From the NCBI GenBank assembly GCA_020853175.1, contig JADYZK010000092.1:1-9135 (forward strand): a stretch of 9,135 bases of DNA. The letters run 5' to 3'. The translations under genes and the position numbers were made by a program. The stretch's first letter is position 1; the number at the start of each line of letters is the position of its first letter. Below the pieces are notes generated by a model. The model saw only the letters and a list, made by a program, of their open reading frames with translations. It was not told the DNA's origin and made no database searches. The stretch is from Bacteroidales bacterium (GTDB lineage Bacteria; Bacteroidota; Bacteroidia; Bacteroidales; F082). Of this stretch, positions 7,274 to 9,135 are shown piece after piece.

Positions 7274-8344
7274 TCAAGGGTTGTTTGGATGATAAATATC
7301 GCCGGTTGAACTGTCGGAAGAGGCTCCTGTAACGCTTTTATAACAATTGATTTTGTTTTCAACACGCAGCAATCCCAGCAAAGCAAAAACGACGGCCTCT
7401 TTCATACTCACGATTTCGTCCTCAGGCACAATGATTTGATGGTGGATTGCCGACTTCATTTTTTCAACAAGTATTGTATTGAAGGCACCGCCGCCGGTGA
7501 TGAGCATTTTGCCTTTTGGAAACGATCGTGTGGCTTCATTCACTTGATGCGCAATATGGGTAACACAAGTTTGAAGCAAATCTTCGATGCTGATTTTGCT
7601 GTTGCAAATATGTGGAAGAAAAACCTTTTCTACCCATTCCCTACCCAATGATTTGGGAGGAATCTGTGTGTAATAATCTAAGGCGTTTAGCTGATTCCAC
7701 AGCATTTCATCCAGTTTTCCTAAAGCTGCCAAGGTTCCATCTTTATCATATTTCAATCCTTTTTTGGCAGCCAAATGGTTTAACACCATATTTGCCGGAC
7801 AAACATCAAAGGCAATGCGCGATCCATTCAGCTCGTAAGAAATGTTGGCGATACCACCGATATTCAAACAAAAGTCGTAATCGCTAAACAGCAGACGGTC
7901 GCCCAACGGAACCAATGGTGCGCCTTGTCCGCCTTTGAGCACATCAGCTTGTCGGAAATTATTCACCACAGAAATGCCCGTTGTGTTGGCAATGGTTTGC
8001 CCATCTCCAATTTGAAGGGTGAGGCCTTTATCAGGTTGATGAAAAATGGTGTGCCCATGTGAAGCAATCAACTGAGGATGGAGCTGATATTTTTGGATAA
8101 AATTGAAAGTGCTTTCGGCCAAAAAACTTCCAAACGCTATATCCAATAGATTGATTTGTTCTTGGTTCCAATAAAATGCTTCACGGAGGCTGGAAGTAAT
8201 TTCCGCAGGATAAGGTAGTTCTTCGGAGGCGATAATCTGAAAATCGTAGCCTTTTTCAGTTTCAAAAAAATCACAGCACACCATATCAAGGCCATCTAAT
8301 GATGTTCCCGACATCAATCCTATAACGCGTTTGAAGGCTGTCAT
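7274..8344 (-). CDS. anmK: Anhydro-N-acetylmuramic acid kinase
   Basis: AnmK uses ATP to open and phosphorylate 1,6-anhydro-MurNAc, giving MurNAc-6-phosphate for cell-wall recycling in the cytosol. The 356-residue protein begins with VIGLMSGTSLDGLD, where MSGTSLDG (11-18) is the diagnostic phosphate-binding motif. It also has SHGHTIFH (95-102), GGQGAPLVPLGD (138-149), NIGGIANIS (161-169), FDVCPAN (179-185) and TGGGAFN (283-289), followed by MKEAVVFALLG. D180 should be the catalytic base (D182 in the Pseudomonas enzyme), but the flanking residues differ from the usual FDTGPGN. The start is the ATG at 8344, which overlaps the murF stop by one base (TAATG). A TTG three codons upstream is possible but unlikely. 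The overlap suggests coupled translation with murF. The length is close to the E. coli enzyme (369). MurQ, the next enzyme of the pathway, is not in the window. Confidence 0.95.
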   Translation of the reverse strand: MTAFKRVIGLMSGTSLDGLDMVCCDFFETEKGYDFQIIASEELPYPAEITSSLREAFYWNQEQINLLDIAFGSFLAESTFNFIQKYQLHPQLIASHGHTIFHQPDKGLTLQIGDGQTIANTTGISVVNNFRQADVLKGGQGAPLVPLGDRLLFSDYDFCLNIGGIANISYELNGSRIAFDVCPANMVLNHLAAKKGLKYDKDGTLAALGKLDEMLWNQLNALDYYTQIPPKSLGREWVEKVFLPHICNSKISIEDLLQTCVTHIAHQVNEATRSFPKGKMLITGGGAFNTILVEKMKSAIHHQIIVPEDEIVSMKEAVVFALLGLLRVENKINCYKSVTGASSDSSTGDIYHPNNP

Positions 8345-9135
8345 TACAGACAAGGTAATACTTTTTCAAGTTGAATGCCTCTTGAGGCCTTTACCAAAAT
8401 ATCAGCGTTGCGAATGGGGTGTTCGCCAAGGTATTCAACAAGTTCGTCCACTTTTTCAAACCACAACCAATCATCTTCTGCAATCACATTTTTAAAATGA
8501 GGCCCAACAAGAATAACGTTTTTAAACTCTAGGTCAATGATCAATTTTAGAATATCTGCATGTTCGGCATCGGTATCGGCACCCAGCTCGAGCATATCGC
8601 CGATAATCAGCCAGGCTTTTCGGTTCCGCATCTTGTCGAGATTTTGAATCGCGGCAGCCATACTCGTCGGATTGGCATTGTAGGCGTCCATCACCACGCG
8701 GTTGTGTTCGGTTTCCATCAGTTGCGAACGGTTGTTTGACGACACATAACTTCCAATGGCCTGGTCAATGGCCGTGCCATCAACGCCAAAGTAGCAACCT
8801 ATCGTAATGGCAGCCAAAATGTTTTCAGTGTTGTAACTACCTATCATTTTGGTTGCTACAACACTTTGATGGTCATTGTATTCCCAGGCCAGATGCAAAA
8901 AAGGATCGTTGGCTACCAACTCGCCATACACGTCGTTTTGCAACGATGAACCAAAAGTAAAACGCTTTATGGGGGCCGAAAGACGATCCAACAGCTCATT
9001 GTCGGTGTTTACGAAAAGCATTTTTCCATGATCGTCAATCCACGAATACATCTCCGTCTTGGCGTTGATCACGCCGGTGAAGCCACCAAAACCTTCGATG
9101 TGTGCCTTACCAATGTTGGTAATGATTCCAAACTC
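8344..9135 (-). CDS. murF: UDP-N-acetylmuramoyl-tripeptide--D-alanyl-D-alanine ligase, C-terminal part (5' end outside window)
   Basis: MurF joins D-Ala-D-Ala to UDP-MurNAc-tripeptide with ATP, the last cytosolic step of the peptidoglycan precursor. The frame is open to the window edge, leaving 263 residues visible, about 60% of a usual MurF. The GTG at 9072 is internal: the residues before it, ITNIGKAHIEGFGGF, are the conserved central-domain motif of MurF. They are followed by KTEMY, SNNRSQLME at the start of the C-terminal domain, DAYNANPTSM (bases 8659-8688), a MurF hallmark, and GDMLELG. The P-loop domain lies beyond the right edge. Its stop overlaps the anmK start. It heads the visible - strand run, so any promoter for the cluster lies outside the window. 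The family is clear; MurF is preferred over other Mur ligases because of DAYNANP. Confidence 0.95.
   Translation of the reverse strand, partial: EFGIITNIGKAHIEGFGGFTGVINAKTEMYSWIDDHGKMLFVNTDNELLDRLSAPIKRFTFGSSLQNDVYGELVANDPFLHLAWEYNDHQSVVATKMIGSYNTENILAAITIGCYFGVDGTAIDQAIGSYVSSNNRSQLMETEHNRVVMDAYNANPTSMAAAIQNLDKMRNRKAWLIIGDMLELGADTDAEHADILKLIIDLEFKNVILVGPHFKNVIAEDDWLWFEKVDELVEYLGEHPIRNADILVKASRGIQLEKVLPCL

Noticed and set aside
8344..9072. Treating the GTG at 9072 as the start of a short murF
   Set aside because: The conserved MurF motif ITNIGKAHIEGFG is encoded immediately upstream in the same frame to the window edge.

Overview
The window looks like ordinary chromosomal DNA of a Bacteroidota member (Flavobacteriia/Sphingobacteriia-like). 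This is inferred from the style of the encoded proteins, AT-rich gene junctions, the lack of clear Shine-Dalgarno sites, and an ExbB-ExbD-TonB set of Bacteroidota type. I see no mobile elements, CRISPR arrays, tRNA or rRNA genes. No gap between genes exceeds about 130 bases. I found no convincing undescribed system, so the findings are modest and graded accordingly.

Layout. The left third (positions 1-3898) reads on the + strand. It holds the C-terminal end of an FkbM-type methyltransferase cut by the window edge, a secreted two-domain M16 zinc metallopeptidase of PqqL size, and a small lysophospholipid-type acyltransferase. A strong hairpin terminator separates the last two. The right two thirds (3940-9135) read on the - strand as one tightly packed run, in transcription order: murF (5' end outside the window), anmK, exbB, exbD, a tonB-family gene, and folC. 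The two blocks converge at a 41-base junction with inverted repeats that probably acts as a two-way terminator.

How the genes fit together. MurF completes the UDP-MurNAc-pentapeptide precursor, and AnmK returns recycled anhydro-MurNAc to the amino-sugar pool, so the head of the run concerns peptidoglycan synthesis and salvage. ExbB, ExbD and TonB form the inner-membrane motor that powers TonB-dependent outer-membrane receptors. FolC makes dihydrofolate and polyglutamylated folates. murF/anmK overlap as TAATG, and exbD/tonB abut as TAAATG. folC follows tonB after 11 bases with a GTG start. Only the anmK-exbB junction (60 AT-rich bases) leaves room for an internal promoter.

Points of most interest are the loss of two polar residues in ExbB that line the E. 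coli channel, a collagen-like Gly-X-Y stretch in the TonB linker, the unusual FDVCPAN active-site motif in AnmK, and the closeness of a PqqL-type protease to a TonB motor.
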